Source of the DNA: M0108 sp044228695
GTDB lineage: Bacteria > Pseudomonadota > Gammaproteobacteria > Chromatiales > Chromatiaceae
Length of the DNA stretch: 64,000 nucleotides
Assembly: GCA_044228695.1 (NCBI GenBank)
Contig: JBGAUK010000005.1
Location: 21,690-85,689, forward strand
Reading direction: 5' to 3'
Below the pieces are notes generated by a model. That model was given only the letters and a program-made list of their open reading frames with translations, was not told the DNA's origin and searched no databases. The position numbers and the translations under genes are program-made. Within the stretch, counting starts at the first letter, position 1, and the number at the start of each line of letters is the position of its first letter. Positions 1 to 8,407 of the stretch are shown piece after piece.

Positions 1-342
<342 letters not shown>

Positions 343-477
343 GGCGTTGATTGAGCTCGTAAAGGCTGAAAGGGAGAAGGAAGGGGACAGAGGATGGGGC
401 GGTAGCCCGCCGGGGTCGCGGCGTGACCGGGGGCGGGGGCGTCGGCATGGCGAGCCGACGCCCCGCGCGACCGGCCC

Positions 478-1962
478 CTAATCCTTGGAGTTGCGTTTGT
501 AAACGTCCTCGAAACGCACGATGTCGTCCTCGCCCAGGTAGGAGCCGGACTGGACCTCGATGATTTCGAGGGGCAGGGAGCCGGGGTTCTCCAGGCGATG
601 CTTTGCGCCCACGGGGATGTAGGTGGACTGATTCTCGGTCAGGAGGAAGACGCGGTCCTCGTTGGTCACGCGGGCGGTGCCGGAGACCACGATCCAGTGC
701 TCGGCACGATGGTGATGCATCTGCAGGGACAGGGTCTCGCCGGACTTGACGGTGAGGCGCTTGACCTGGTAACGCTCGCCATGGTCGATGGACTCGAAAT
801 CGCCCCAGGGCCGGTGGGATCGCTGATGGTGCCGCAATTCCCGCCGCTGGGTGCGTTGGAGGTGTTGGGTGACGGCCTTGACATCCTGGGCGTGCTCCTT
901 GCTGACCACCAGCACCGCATCCGGCGTCTCGACCACCACCAGGCCATCGACCCCAATGACGGCCACCATGCGGTGCCGGGCCACCAGCAGGTTGTTGTGG
1001 GCGTTGTGGACAAAGGCGTCGCCATCCAGGACATTGCCCTCCTCGTCCTGATCGCGGACCTCCCAGAGGGACGACCAGGCGCCGACATCGGACCAGCCCA
1101 CGGCCAGGGCCAGCACCAGGGCGGAGGCGCCGGGGGCGGCCTTCTCCTCGGACAGGTGTTCCATGACGGCATAGTCGATGGAATCGCTGGGACAGGCATG
1201 GAAACTGTCCGGGTCCAGGCGTAGGAAGATGCCGTCATGCTCGCCCTGGGCGACGGCGCGTCCGGCGGCGGCGGCGATGTCGGGTCGGAATTGCTGGATC
1301 AGGCCCAGCCACACCGAGGCCCGCATCATGAAGAGGCCGCTGTTCCAGAAATAGTCGCCGGATTCCAGATAGGCCAGGGCCGTCTCCGCGTCCGGCTTCT
1401 CGACGAAGGCCCGCAAGCCGAAGGCGGACCCCGCCAGGTCCGGCGCCGGGATGGCCGCGCCCTGGCGGATGTAGCCATAGCCGGTCTCCGGCTTGGTCGG
1501 GACGATGCCGAAGGTCACCACATGCCCCTGGGCGGCCAGGGTGAAGCCATCCGCCACTACCTGGCGGAAGCCCGCCTCGTCGCGCATCGTGTGATCCGCC
1601 GGCATGACCAGCAGCACGGGGTCCTGGCCCTCGCGGCTGGCGACCAGGGCCGCGGCGGTGAGGGCCGGGGCCGTGTTGCGCCCCTCGGGCTCCAGGATAA
1701 TGGAGGCCGGCTCCCGCTGGATGAGGCGAAACTGCTCGGCGACCAGGAAGCGATGCCCCTCGTTGCAGACCACCACGGCGTCCGCGACCCCGATGCCGAG
1801 ACGCGGATGCTCGCGATCGAGCCCATCGAGCCGGCGCACCGTCTCCTGCAGCATGGTGTGCTCGCTGGTCAGGGGCAGAAACTGCTTAGGGTAGGCCTCC
1901 CGCGACAGGGGCCAGAGACGGGTGCCGGAGCCGCCGGACAGGATCACGGGTTGCAGGCGCAT
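478..1962 (-). CDS. algA: Mannose-1-phosphate guanylyltransferase / mannose-6-phosphate isomerase
   Basis: This is a bifunctional type II enzyme of about 494 residues (family usually 470-485). It converts fructose-6-P to mannose-6-P and mannose-1-P plus GTP to GDP-mannose, the donor for mannose-containing polysaccharides or O-antigen. The N-terminal nucleotidyltransferase domain shows the pyrophosphorylase signature GGSGTRLWPLSR (residues 10-21) and the sugar-binding FVEKP (186-190). The C-terminal cupin isomerase domain shows QMHHHRAEHW with the metal-binding histidines, around residue 420. The gene stands alone: ychF is upstream on the same strand with a 135-bp gap, and gcvT is divergent. 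The paralogue symbols manC, cpsB or xanB would fit equally well; without a neighbouring polysaccharide cluster the end product is unknown. Confidence 0.93.
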   Translation of the reverse strand: MRLQPVILSGGSGTRLWPLSREAYPKQFLPLTSEHTMLQETVRRLDGLDREHPRLGIGVADAVVVCNEGHRFLVAEQFRLIQREPASIILEPEGRNTAPALTAAALVASREGQDPVLLVMPADHTMRDEAGFRQVVADGFTLAAQGHVVTFGIVPTKPETGYGYIRQGAAIPAPDLAGSAFGLRAFVEKPDAETALAYLESGDYFWNSGLFMMRASVWLGLIQQFRPDIAAAAGRAVAQGEHDGIFLRLDPDSFHACPSDSIDYAVMEHLSEEKAAPGASALVLALAVGWSDVGAWSSLWEVRDQDEEGNVLDGDAFVHNAHNNLLVARHRMVAVIGVDGLVVVETPDAVLVVSKEHAQDVKAVTQHLQRTQRRELRHHQRSHRPWGDFESIDHGERYQVKRLTVKSGETLSLQMHHHRAEHWIVVSGTARVTNEDRVFLLTENQSTYIPVGAKHRLENPGSLPLEIIEVQSGSYLGEDDIVRFEDVYKRNSKD

Positions 1963-2129
1963 GGATTCGCTTCCTGGTGAGGATCAAAAGAGGCTGGGAT
2001 TATACCTGCCTGGAAGGCTATCGGGTTCCCGTTCCACGAGGAAGTTTGAGCGGGTGCCGCGTCCCGCCCTTCCCTTTTCGGCCATCTGACGGCATCCTTT
2101 ACCTCCATTGCCATTTGGAGAAGCCCACC

Positions 2130-3236
2130 ATGGGTCATCGCACCCCCCTTTTCGCGGAACACCAGCGCCTGGGCGCCCGCATCGTGCCTTTTGGCGGCTG
2201 GGACATGCCCCTGCACTACGGCTCCCAGATCGAGGAGCACCTGGCGGTGCGCGCCGGGGCGGGGATCTTTGATGTCAGCCACATGCGGGCCTTGGATATC
2301 ACCGGGAGCGGGGCGCGGGACTTTCTGCGCCGGCTGCTGGCCAACGACGTGGCCAGGCTCCGGGAGCCGGGCAAGGCCCTCTATAGCTGCATGCTGAATG
2401 AGGCCGGGGGCGTCCTGGACGATCTCATCGTCTATTTCCGGGGGCCGGAGCGCTATCGGCTGGTGGTCAACGCGGGGACGGCGGACCAGGATCTTGCCTG
2501 GATTCAGACCCAGGCCCAGGGCCGGGAGGTTGCCATCCAGCCCCGGACGGACCTGGCCATGATCGCCGTCCAGGGGCCGGAGGCCCGGCGGCTGGCGGCC
2601 CCGCGTCTGCCGCCGGAGTTGCGGGAGCCGGCCCTGGCCCTGGCGCCCTTTTTTGGCCTCGGCGACGGGGACTGGTTCGTCGCCCGCACCGGCTACACCG
2701 GCGAGGATGGCTTCGAGATCCTGCTACCGGCGGACCAAGCGGCGGGCCTCTGGCTGGGCCTGGTGGCGGATGGGGTGGTCCCTTGTGGCCTGGGGGCGCG
2801 TGATACCCTCCGCCTGGAGGCGGGCATGAACCTTTACGGCCAGGACATGGACCAGGACACCATTCCCCTGGAGGCCGGACTCGACTGGACCCTGGCCTGG
2901 GAACCCGCCGGGCGGGATTTCATCGGCCGCGCGGCCCTGGAGGCCCGGCGGTCCGCCGGAGGCCTGAGCCGCTTTGTCGGCCTGCTGCTCACAGGGCGTG
3001 GCGTCCTGCGCGCCCACCAAGGGGTACTGGTGGGAGGGCGCGAGGCGGGGATCATCACCTCTGGCGGTTACGCCCCCAGCCTGCAAAGATCTATCGCCCT
3101 GGCGCGCCTGGCCCCCGGCATCGCCTTGGCCAGCGGCGACCCCTGCGAGGTGGATATCCGTGGCAAGCCGACGGCGGCCCGGCTGGTCAAGCCCCCCTTC
3201 GTGCGTCAGGGTACCATCCGCATCGACTTGGATTAG
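2130..3236 (+). CDS. gcvT: Glycine cleavage system aminomethyltransferase (T protein)
   Basis: GcvT transfers the methylene group from the aminomethyl-lipoyl H protein to tetrahydrofolate and releases ammonia. The protein has 368 residues, the normal family size. It starts MGHRTPLFAEHQRLGARIVP and continues with the conserved FGGWDMPLHYG, matching other GcvT N-termini. The catalytic aspartate region VLDDLIVYF is present and ARTGYTGEDGFEI marks the folate-binding part. An in-frame upstream extension to 1977 exists, but the ATG at 2130 has a GGAG 10 bases upstream and gives the family N-terminus. gcvH follows after 62 bp, so this is the first gene of the glycine cleavage row. I see no glycine riboswitch in the 167-bp leader. 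Confidence 0.96.
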   Translation: MGHRTPLFAEHQRLGARIVPFGGWDMPLHYGSQIEEHLAVRAGAGIFDVSHMRALDITGSGARDFLRRLLANDVARLREPGKALYSCMLNEAGGVLDDLIVYFRGPERYRLVVNAGTADQDLAWIQTQAQGREVAIQPRTDLAMIAVQGPEARRLAAPRLPPELREPALALAPFFGLGDGDWFVARTGYTGEDGFEILLPADQAAGLWLGLVADGVVPCGLGARDTLRLEAGMNLYGQDMDQDTIPLEAGLDWTLAWEPAGRDFIGRAALEARRSAGGLSRFVGLLLTGRGVLRAHQGVLVGGREAGIITSGGYAPSLQRSIALARLAPGIALASGDPCEVDIRGKPTAARLVKPPFVRQGTIRIDLD

Positions 3237-3298
3237 AATCGCCGGGTCAGGGACCTCGGGTCCCCCATCGGCAAGCAAACCTATTAGGAGGAGACCCC

Positions 3299-3688
3299 AT
3301 GAGCCAAGTGCCCAGCGAGCTGAGATACACCAAGGATCACGAATGGGCTCGGGACAATGGCGACGGCACCCTGACCGTCGGCATCACCGACCATGCCCAG
3401 GAGGCCCTGGGGGATCTGGTCTTCGTCGAGGTGCCGGAGCAGGGACGCGAAGTCGCCCTGGGCGAGGCCTGCGCCGTGGTCGAGTCCGTCAAGGCCGCCT
3501 CGGACATCTTCAGTCCCCTGGCGGGCACCGTGGCCGAGGTCAACGGCGCCCTGGCCGACGCCCCGGAACGCATCAACGAAGACCCCTATGGCGAGGGCTG
3601 GATATTCAAACTCGTCCCGGCGGACGCCAGCGCCTTTGCTGGCCTGCTGGACCCTGATGCCTATGCCGCCCTCCTGGATGACGACTAA
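3299..3688 (+). CDS. gcvH: Glycine cleavage system H protein
   Basis: GcvH is the lipoylated shuttle protein that carries the aminomethyl group between the P, T and L proteins. The 129-residue protein contains the lipoylation motif ESVKAASD with the modified lysine at residue 65. It also has the usual beginning (YTKDHEWA) and end (GEGWIFKL) of the family. A strong Shine-Dalgarno sequence (AGGAGG) lies 7 bases before the ATG. It sits between gcvT and gcvPA, with only 14 bp to gcvPA, so co-transcription is very likely. No lipoate ligase or dihydrolipoamide dehydrogenase gene is nearby. Confidence 0.97.
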   Translation: MSQVPSELRYTKDHEWARDNGDGTLTVGITDHAQEALGDLVFVEVPEQGREVALGEACAVVESVKAASDIFSPLAGTVAEVNGALADAPERINEDPYGEGWIFKLVPADASAFAGLLDPDAYAALLDDD

Positions 3689-3702
3689 CCCGAGCGCCAC
3701 CC

Positions 3703-5100
3703 ATGCCTTTCATCCCCCACACCCCCGACCAGGTGGCGGCCATGCTGGCGGTCATCGGGGTCGCGGACATCGATGACCTCTTCGACGAGATTCCCGCCAA
3801 CCTGCGGGCGGGGGAGCTGAAAGGCATCCCCGCGGCCCTGCCGGAGATGGAGGTCGGTCGCCTGATGGCGGCGCGGGCGCGGGCGGACGGCCAGCCGCTG
3901 TGCTTCATCGGCGCCGGGGCCTATGACCACCACATCCCGGCCGTGGTCTGGCAACTGGTCGCGCGGGGTGAACTCTACAGCGCCTACACCCCCTATCAGG
4001 CCGAGGCCAGCCAGGGCACCCTGCAGATCCTCTATGAATTCCAGTCCATGATGACAGCCCTGACCGCCTTGGATGTCTCCAACGCCTCCCTGTACGACGG
4101 GGCCTCGGCCCTGGCGGAGGCCATCCTCATGGCGGTGCGCGCCAATCGGCACGGCAAGGCCCGCCGGGTCCTGGTGCCGCGGGGTCTGCATCCGCGCTAT
4201 CGGGCCGTGGCGCGCGCCATCGTCCGCCAGCAGGATATCGAACTGGTGGAGGTGCCATTCGACCCCGCCGGCGGCAATCTGACCCTGGAGGCCCTGGCAC
4301 CCTTCGCGGCGGAGCCCTTCGCCGCCCTGGTGATCCCCCAACCCAATTTTTTCGGCGTACTGGAGGAGGTCGATCTACTCACTGACTGGGCCCAGGCCCA
4401 GGGCGCCCTGGTCATCGGCGTCGTCAATCCCGTCGCCCTGGCCCTGCTTTCGCCGCCGGGGGAATGGGGACAGGCGGGCGCGGATATCGCCTGTGGCGAG
4501 GCCCAGCCCCTGGGCATGCCCCTGGCCTCCGGGGGACCCTATGCCGGTTTCCTCTGCTGCAAGGAGGCCCTGATGCGGCAATTGCCGGGGCGCATCGCGG
4601 GCCGCACCCTGGACCTGGAGGGCAAGCCAGGCTTTACCCTGACCCTCCAGGCCCGGGAACAGCACATCCGCCGCTCCCGCGCCACCTCCAACATCTGCAC
4701 CAACCAGGGACTGCTGGTCTCCGCCGCGACCATCCACCTGTCCCTGCTGGGGGCGGAGGGTCTCGAGCGGGTCGCCGCCGCCTGTCATGCCAATACCCGG
4801 CGGCTGACCGCCAGCCTGTGCGCCACCCCAGGTGTCGAGCCCATCTTTGATCGCCCCTGTTTTCACGAGCAGGCCCTGCGCCTGCCCGCGCCCGCGGCGG
4901 ATGTGCTCCGTTCCCTCGCCGCGCATAACATCCTGGGTGGCTACGACCTGGGGACGGATTACCCCGAACTGGGCCCCGCGATCCTGGTCTGTGCCACCGA
5001 GTTACGCGCGGAGGAGGACATCGCGGCCTACGCCACCAAGCTGGCGCGGGTCATCGCGACCCGCACCCAGGCCCGCTGCCCGGTTGAACCCAAATTTTGA
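3703..5100 (+). CDS. gcvPA: Glycine dehydrogenase (decarboxylating) subunit 1
   Basis: This is the alpha subunit of a two-subunit P protein; together with GcvPB it decarboxylates glycine using pyridoxal phosphate and passes the aminomethyl group to GcvH. The 465-residue length fits the split form (about 440-470), not the fused 950-residue enzyme. Recognisable parts are FIGAGAYDHHIPAVV near residue 70, YTPYQAEASQGTLQ near 95 and a C-terminal NILGGYDLG. It follows gcvH closely. Its partner gene gcvPB lies 848 bp downstream, separated by tpx and a palindromic repeat, which is unusual because the two subunit genes are normally adjacent. Confidence 0.95.
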   Translation: MPFIPHTPDQVAAMLAVIGVADIDDLFDEIPANLRAGELKGIPAALPEMEVGRLMAARARADGQPLCFIGAGAYDHHIPAVVWQLVARGELYSAYTPYQAEASQGTLQILYEFQSMMTALTALDVSNASLYDGASALAEAILMAVRANRHGKARRVLVPRGLHPRYRAVARAIVRQQDIELVEVPFDPAGGNLTLEALAPFAAEPFAALVIPQPNFFGVLEEVDLLTDWAQAQGALVIGVVNPVALALLSPPGEWGQAGADIACGEAQPLGMPLASGGPYAGFLCCKEALMRQLPGRIAGRTLDLEGKPGFTLTLQAREQHIRRSRATSNICTNQGLLVSAATIHLSLLGAEGLERVAAACHANTRRLTASLCATPGVEPIFDRPCFHEQALRLPAPAADVLRSLAAHNILGGYDLGTDYPELGPAILVCATELRAEEDIAAYATKLARVIATRTQARCPVEPKF

Positions 5101-5190
5101 TCCTTACACCTTAACCCCCAGGCAGCCCGCCCCGGCGCATCATCGCCAAGGGCTGGCTGCCGAGCCTTCACCCACCCCAGGAGACCCGCC

Positions 5191-5691
5191 ATGGCCCAAA
5201 CCGCCCTTCAAGGCAACCCCGTCCAGCTCTCCGGCGATCTGCCCGCCGTCGGTTCCAGCGCCCCGGACTTTTCCCTCACCGCCGGCGACCTGAGCGATGT
5301 CAGCCTGGCCAGCTACGCGGGCAAGAAGAAACTGCTCAATATCGTGCCCAGTCTGGACACTGGCGTCTGCGCCGCTTCCACCAAGAAGTTCAACGACATG
5401 ATGGCCGGCCGCGCCGATACCGTCGCCCTGGTCATCTCCGCCGACCTGCCCTTTGCCTCCGGCCGCTTCTGCAGCGCCGAGGGCATCACCAACGTCATCA
5501 ACCTGTCCATGATGCGTTCCCGCAACTTCGCCAAGGACTACGGCATCCTCATCAACGATGGCCCCCTGGCGGGCATCACGGCCCGCGCCGTGGTGGTGCT
5601 GGATGCCAACAACCAGGTCGTCTATACGCAACTGGTGCCCGAGATCACCCAGGAACCGGATTACGACGCGGCCATGGCGGCCCTGGGCTGA
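5191..5691 (+). CDS. tpx: Thiol peroxidase (atypical 2-Cys peroxiredoxin)
   Basis: Tpx reduces alkyl and hydrogen peroxides with electrons from thioredoxin; the Escherichia coli enzyme acts in the periplasm, but no signal peptide is visible here, as is usual for the family. The protein has 166 residues. The peroxidatic cysteine is C60 in PSLDTGVCAAST and the resolving cysteine is C94 in ASGRFCSAEG, exactly the spacing expected for Tpx. An AGGAG precedes the ATG. The gene lies between gcvPA and gcvPB in the same direction, 90 bp after gcvPA. The glycine cleavage complex has exposed lipoyl thiols, so a protective link is conceivable, but that is speculation from position only. Confidence 0.96.
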   Translation: MAQTALQGNPVQLSGDLPAVGSSAPDFSLTAGDLSDVSLASYAGKKKLLNIVPSLDTGVCAASTKKFNDMMAGRADTVALVISADLPFASGRFCSAEGITNVINLSMMRSRNFAKDYGILINDGPLAGITARAVVVLDANNQVVYTQLVPEITQEPDYDAAMAALG

Positions 5692-5739
5692 TCCTGGCTG
5701 GATGACCCCGCCTGGGAGCGCGACCCCTGTGCCGCCGTG

Positions 5740-5850
5740 GGAGCCGAGCCCCCTCGGCGACGGCAACTGCGTTGACGATCGCGCGGCAGGCGGCACGGGT
5801 CCCTTCTCCCAGGTCGCCGCTTCGCCGAGTCGCCGAGGGGGCTCGGCTCC
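5740..5850. repeat. 22-bp perfect inverted repeat with 67-bp spacer
   Basis: Arms at 5740-5761 and 5829-5850 are perfect reverse complements over 22 bp, centred on the core GAGCCGAGCCCCCTCGGCGA. The element fills most of the 256-bp gap between tpx and gcvPB. There is no T-run, so it is not a classical terminator. It looks like a dispersed palindromic intergenic repeat; a second copy of this arm was not seen elsewhere in the window. In RNA it would form a very stable long hairpin that could separate expression of gcvPB from the upstream genes. Confidence 0.8.
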
Positions 5851-5947
5851 TGCGGTACCCTGGCCTGCCCTTAGGGGTTAAGGCCAGGATTCGCGGCTAA
5901 CCCGTGGCGGCGAGCCCAGTCCGCCCCCTACCTATCCCGGTCCCAAG

Positions 5948-7408
5948 ATGCTGATCCAGGAAATCTCCCACCCCGGCCGGCGCGCCAGCGCCCAGGCCCC
6001 CCTGTCCCGCGCCGAGGTCGGCGACCTGCCCGCGCATCTGCGTCGCGCCACCCCCCCCGCCCTGCCGGAGGTCTCCGAACTCCAGGCCGTGCGCCATTAC
6101 ACCCGGCTGTCGCAAAAGAACTTTTCCATCGACACCCATTTCTACCCCCTGGGCTCTTGTACCATGAAGTACAACCCCAGGGCCTGCCATAGCCTGGCCT
6201 CCCTGCCCGGCTTCCTGGCGCGTCATCCCCTGGCGCCGGTGACGCACGGTCAGGGCATCCTGGCCTGTCTCCACGAGTTGCAGGAACTGCTGGGCGAGGT
6301 CACCGGCATGCACGCCGTGTCCCTGGCCCCGGCCGCCGGTGCCCAGGGCGAGTTTGCCGGTGTGGCCATGATCCGTGCCTACCATGAGGCGCGCGGCGAC
6401 CAGGGCCGTACCGAGATACTGGTCCCCGACGCCGCCCACGGCACCAACCCCGCCTCCGCCGCCATGTGCGGCTTCCGGGTGCGCGAGATCCCCACCGGCG
6501 CCGATGGCGACCTCAATCTGGAGGCCCTGCGCGCCGCCCTGGGCCCCCAGACCGCCGGCATCATGCTCACCAACCCGAGCACTATTGGTGTTTTCGACCG
6601 CCGCATCGGCGCCATCGCCGAGGCCGTCCACGCGGCCGGGGGCCTCCTCTATTACGATGGGGCCAACCTCAACGCCATCCTCGGCCAGGTCCGGCCCGGC
6701 GACATGGGGTTCGACGTCATCCACATGAACCTGCATAAGACCTTCGCCACCCCCCACGGCGGCGGCGGACCGGGCGCGGGCCCCGTGGGCGTCTCGGCGC
6801 GCCTGGAACCCTTCCTGCCCCTCCCCCTGGTGGCTCGGGAGGGCCAGGACTACCGCTGGCTGGAGGAGGCGGACCGCCCCCAAAGCATTGGTCGTCTCAC
6901 CGCCTTTGGCGGCAATATCGGCATCCTGCTACGGGCTTACATCTATGCCCGCCTGGTGGGGCGGGAGGGCATGAAGCGCATCGCCGAATACGCCAGCCTC
7001 AACGCCAACTATCTCTTCAAGCGCCTGATTGAAGCCGGCTTCGAACCCGCCTATGGCCAGCGGCGCGCCAGCCATGAATTCATCCTGACCCTGCGCCGGG
7101 AGGCCAAGGCCACGGGCGTCAACGCCATGGACTTCGCCAAGCGGCTACTGGATTACGGCTTCCACGCCCCCACCACCTATTTCCCCCTGCTGGTTCCCGA
7201 GTGTCTGCTCATCGAGCCCACGGAGACCGAGACCCCGGAGGAACTGGACAGCTTTGTGGCGGCCATGACCGCCATCCGCGCAGAGGCCCAGACGGACCCG
7301 GAGCGGGTCAAGGGCGCGCCCCATAGCCTGCCGGTGCGGCGCCTGGACGATGTCCGCGCTGCCCGGGAGCCGGATCTGGCCTGGAAAGGATCGCCAGCCC
7401 ATGGCTAA
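5948..7408 (+). CDS. gcvPB: Glycine dehydrogenase (decarboxylating) subunit 2
   Basis: This is the beta, cofactor-bearing subunit of the split P protein. The 486-residue protein contains the PLP-lysine motif HMNLHKTFATPHGGGGPG near residue 260. It also has GSCTMKYNP near residue 75 and AHGTNPASA, both typical of GcvPB. It works with GcvPA to decarboxylate glycine. dgkA begins inside the last 8 bases of this gene, so the two are probably translated from one message. The start ATG at 5948 lies just after the palindromic repeat and no strong Shine-Dalgarno sequence is evident. Confidence 0.95.
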   Translation: MLIQEISHPGRRASAQAPLSRAEVGDLPAHLRRATPPALPEVSELQAVRHYTRLSQKNFSIDTHFYPLGSCTMKYNPRACHSLASLPGFLARHPLAPVTHGQGILACLHELQELLGEVTGMHAVSLAPAAGAQGEFAGVAMIRAYHEARGDQGRTEILVPDAAHGTNPASAAMCGFRVREIPTGADGDLNLEALRAALGPQTAGIMLTNPSTIGVFDRRIGAIAEAVHAAGGLLYYDGANLNAILGQVRPGDMGFDVIHMNLHKTFATPHGGGGPGAGPVGVSARLEPFLPLPLVAREGQDYRWLEEADRPQSIGRLTAFGGNIGILLRAYIYARLVGREGMKRIAEYASLNANYLFKRLIEAGFEPAYGQRRASHEFILTLRREAKATGVNAMDFAKRLLDYGFHAPTTYFPLLVPECLLIEPTETETPEELDSFVAAMTAIRAEAQTDPERVKGAPHSLPVRRLDDVRAAREPDLAWKGSPAHG

Positions 7409-7772
7409 TCAAAATGCCAAGGGTTGGCGGCGCCTGGTCAATGCCTGGTATTTCTCCCTGAAGGGCTTCAAGGCCGCCTACCAACACGAAGAGGCCTTTC
7501 GGCAAGAGGTCTGGGCCCTGCTGGTGCTCCTGCCCCTGAGTCTCTGGCTGGGGGAGACGCCGGTGGAGCGGGCCATGCTCCTCGGCAGTCTGCTGCTGGT
7601 ACCCATCGTCGAGTTGTTGAATTCCGCCATCGAGACCAATGTGGATCGGGTCGGCCTGGAGCATCACGAGCTCTCCGGCCGCGCCAAGGACATCGCCTCG
7701 GCGGCGGTCTTCCTCGTCATCGTCTTCGCCACCAGTGTCTGGGCCCTGATCCTGATCCCCCGCTGGCTGTGA
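7401..7772 (+). CDS. dgkA: Diacylglycerol kinase
   Basis: DgkA is a small inner-membrane kinase that recycles diacylglycerol, a by-product of periplasmic glucan or lipid A phosphoethanolamine modification, to phosphatidic acid. The predicted protein has 123 residues (E. coli 122). It contains the catalytic and metal-binding helix VELLNSAIETNVDR and RAKDIASAAV, with three hydrophobic segments (about residues 38-52, 59-72 and 100-119). The ATG at 7401 gives the family N-terminus, and the gene overlaps the end of gcvPB by 8 bp, suggesting translational coupling. A longer in-frame reading back to 7350 lies inside gcvPB and is not needed. Confidence 0.95.
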   Translation: MANQNAKGWRRLVNAWYFSLKGFKAAYQHEEAFRQEVWALLVLLPLSLWLGETPVERAMLLGSLLLVPIVELLNSAIETNVDRVGLEHHELSGRAKDIASAAVFLVIVFATSVWALILIPRWL

Positions 7773-7879
7773 CCCTTATCCCATCACGCTGTTAGTCCTG
7801 AACCGGACCCTGGGATTTCGTGAGCGGGTGCGAGCGATCGCGATACGCGAGGCCGTGAACCTGGCCCCTCTCGCCCACC

Positions 7880-8407
7880 TCAAACCAAGGCCTCCCGCAG
7901 ATAACGGAACAGACGGCGGTCGCCCTCGGGCCTGCCTTGCTCGCGGTCCTTGCGGGCGGCCCGGATCAGGGTCCGCAATTGATGGCGATCCACCTGGGGG
8001 TATTCATCCAGCAAGGCCCCCAGGGCCTCGTCCCCGGTTGCGATGAGGCGCTCGCGCCAACCCTCCAGGAGGTGGAGACGGTTGGCCTCTTCCTGCCTCT
8101 GGTGCTCCTGACCCTGCAGCAGGTCCGTGACGGTGGCCATATCGTCCCGGGCCAGCAGGTTGGCGATGCGCTTGTAGTGGCGTCCCAGGACGCGGATGTC
8201 CTTGATGCGCGACGTCTCCTCGATGGCGGCCCAGGTGGCGGCGCTCAACTCCAGGCGTTCCAGCTCATGCCGGGGCAGGGACAGGAGGCGTTTCGCCAGA
8301 TCCTGGAGGACATGGTGCTCGCGCTTGACCTGGCTCTTGCTCGGGCCATCGTAGCGGGACTCATCGGGGGGGTCTTGCCGCTCATGGGCATGCTTCATGC
8401 GATCCAT
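7880..8407 (-). CDS. darP: Ribosome-associated protein DarP (YjgA, DUF615)
   Basis: DarP/YjgA binds the maturing 50S ribosomal subunit near the peptidyl transferase centre and promotes late assembly. The 175-residue protein shows the family features GPSKSQVKRE near residue 22, LKALxKRLLSLPxxEL-type spacing at 35-50, IKDIRVLGRHYKRIANLL at 68-86, and a basic C-terminus with LRTLIRAARKDRE. Its start lies 13 bases inside the end of the recJ reading frame on the same strand, so the two form a transcription unit. The more usual neighbour, pmbA, is not here. Confidence 0.9.
   Translation of the reverse strand: MDRMKHAHERQDPPDESRYDGPSKSQVKREHHVLQDLAKRLLSLPRHELERLELSAATWAAIEETSRIKDIRVLGRHYKRIANLLARDDMATVTDLLQGQEHQRQEEANRLHLLEGWRERLIATGDEALGALLDEYPQVDRHQLRTLIRAARKDREQGRPEGDRRLFRYLREALV

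Noticed and set aside
1963..2129. Glycine riboswitch upstream of gcvT
   Set aside because: The gap is only 167 bp, and I see neither the tandem aptamer cores nor a terminator hairpin. Gammaproteobacterial gcv genes are often protein-regulated instead.
7834..7842. GCGATCGC octamer resembling cyanobacterial HIP1
   Set aside because: A few scattered copies (for example also near 48138) are expected by chance in sequence of this composition; there is no HIP1-like density.
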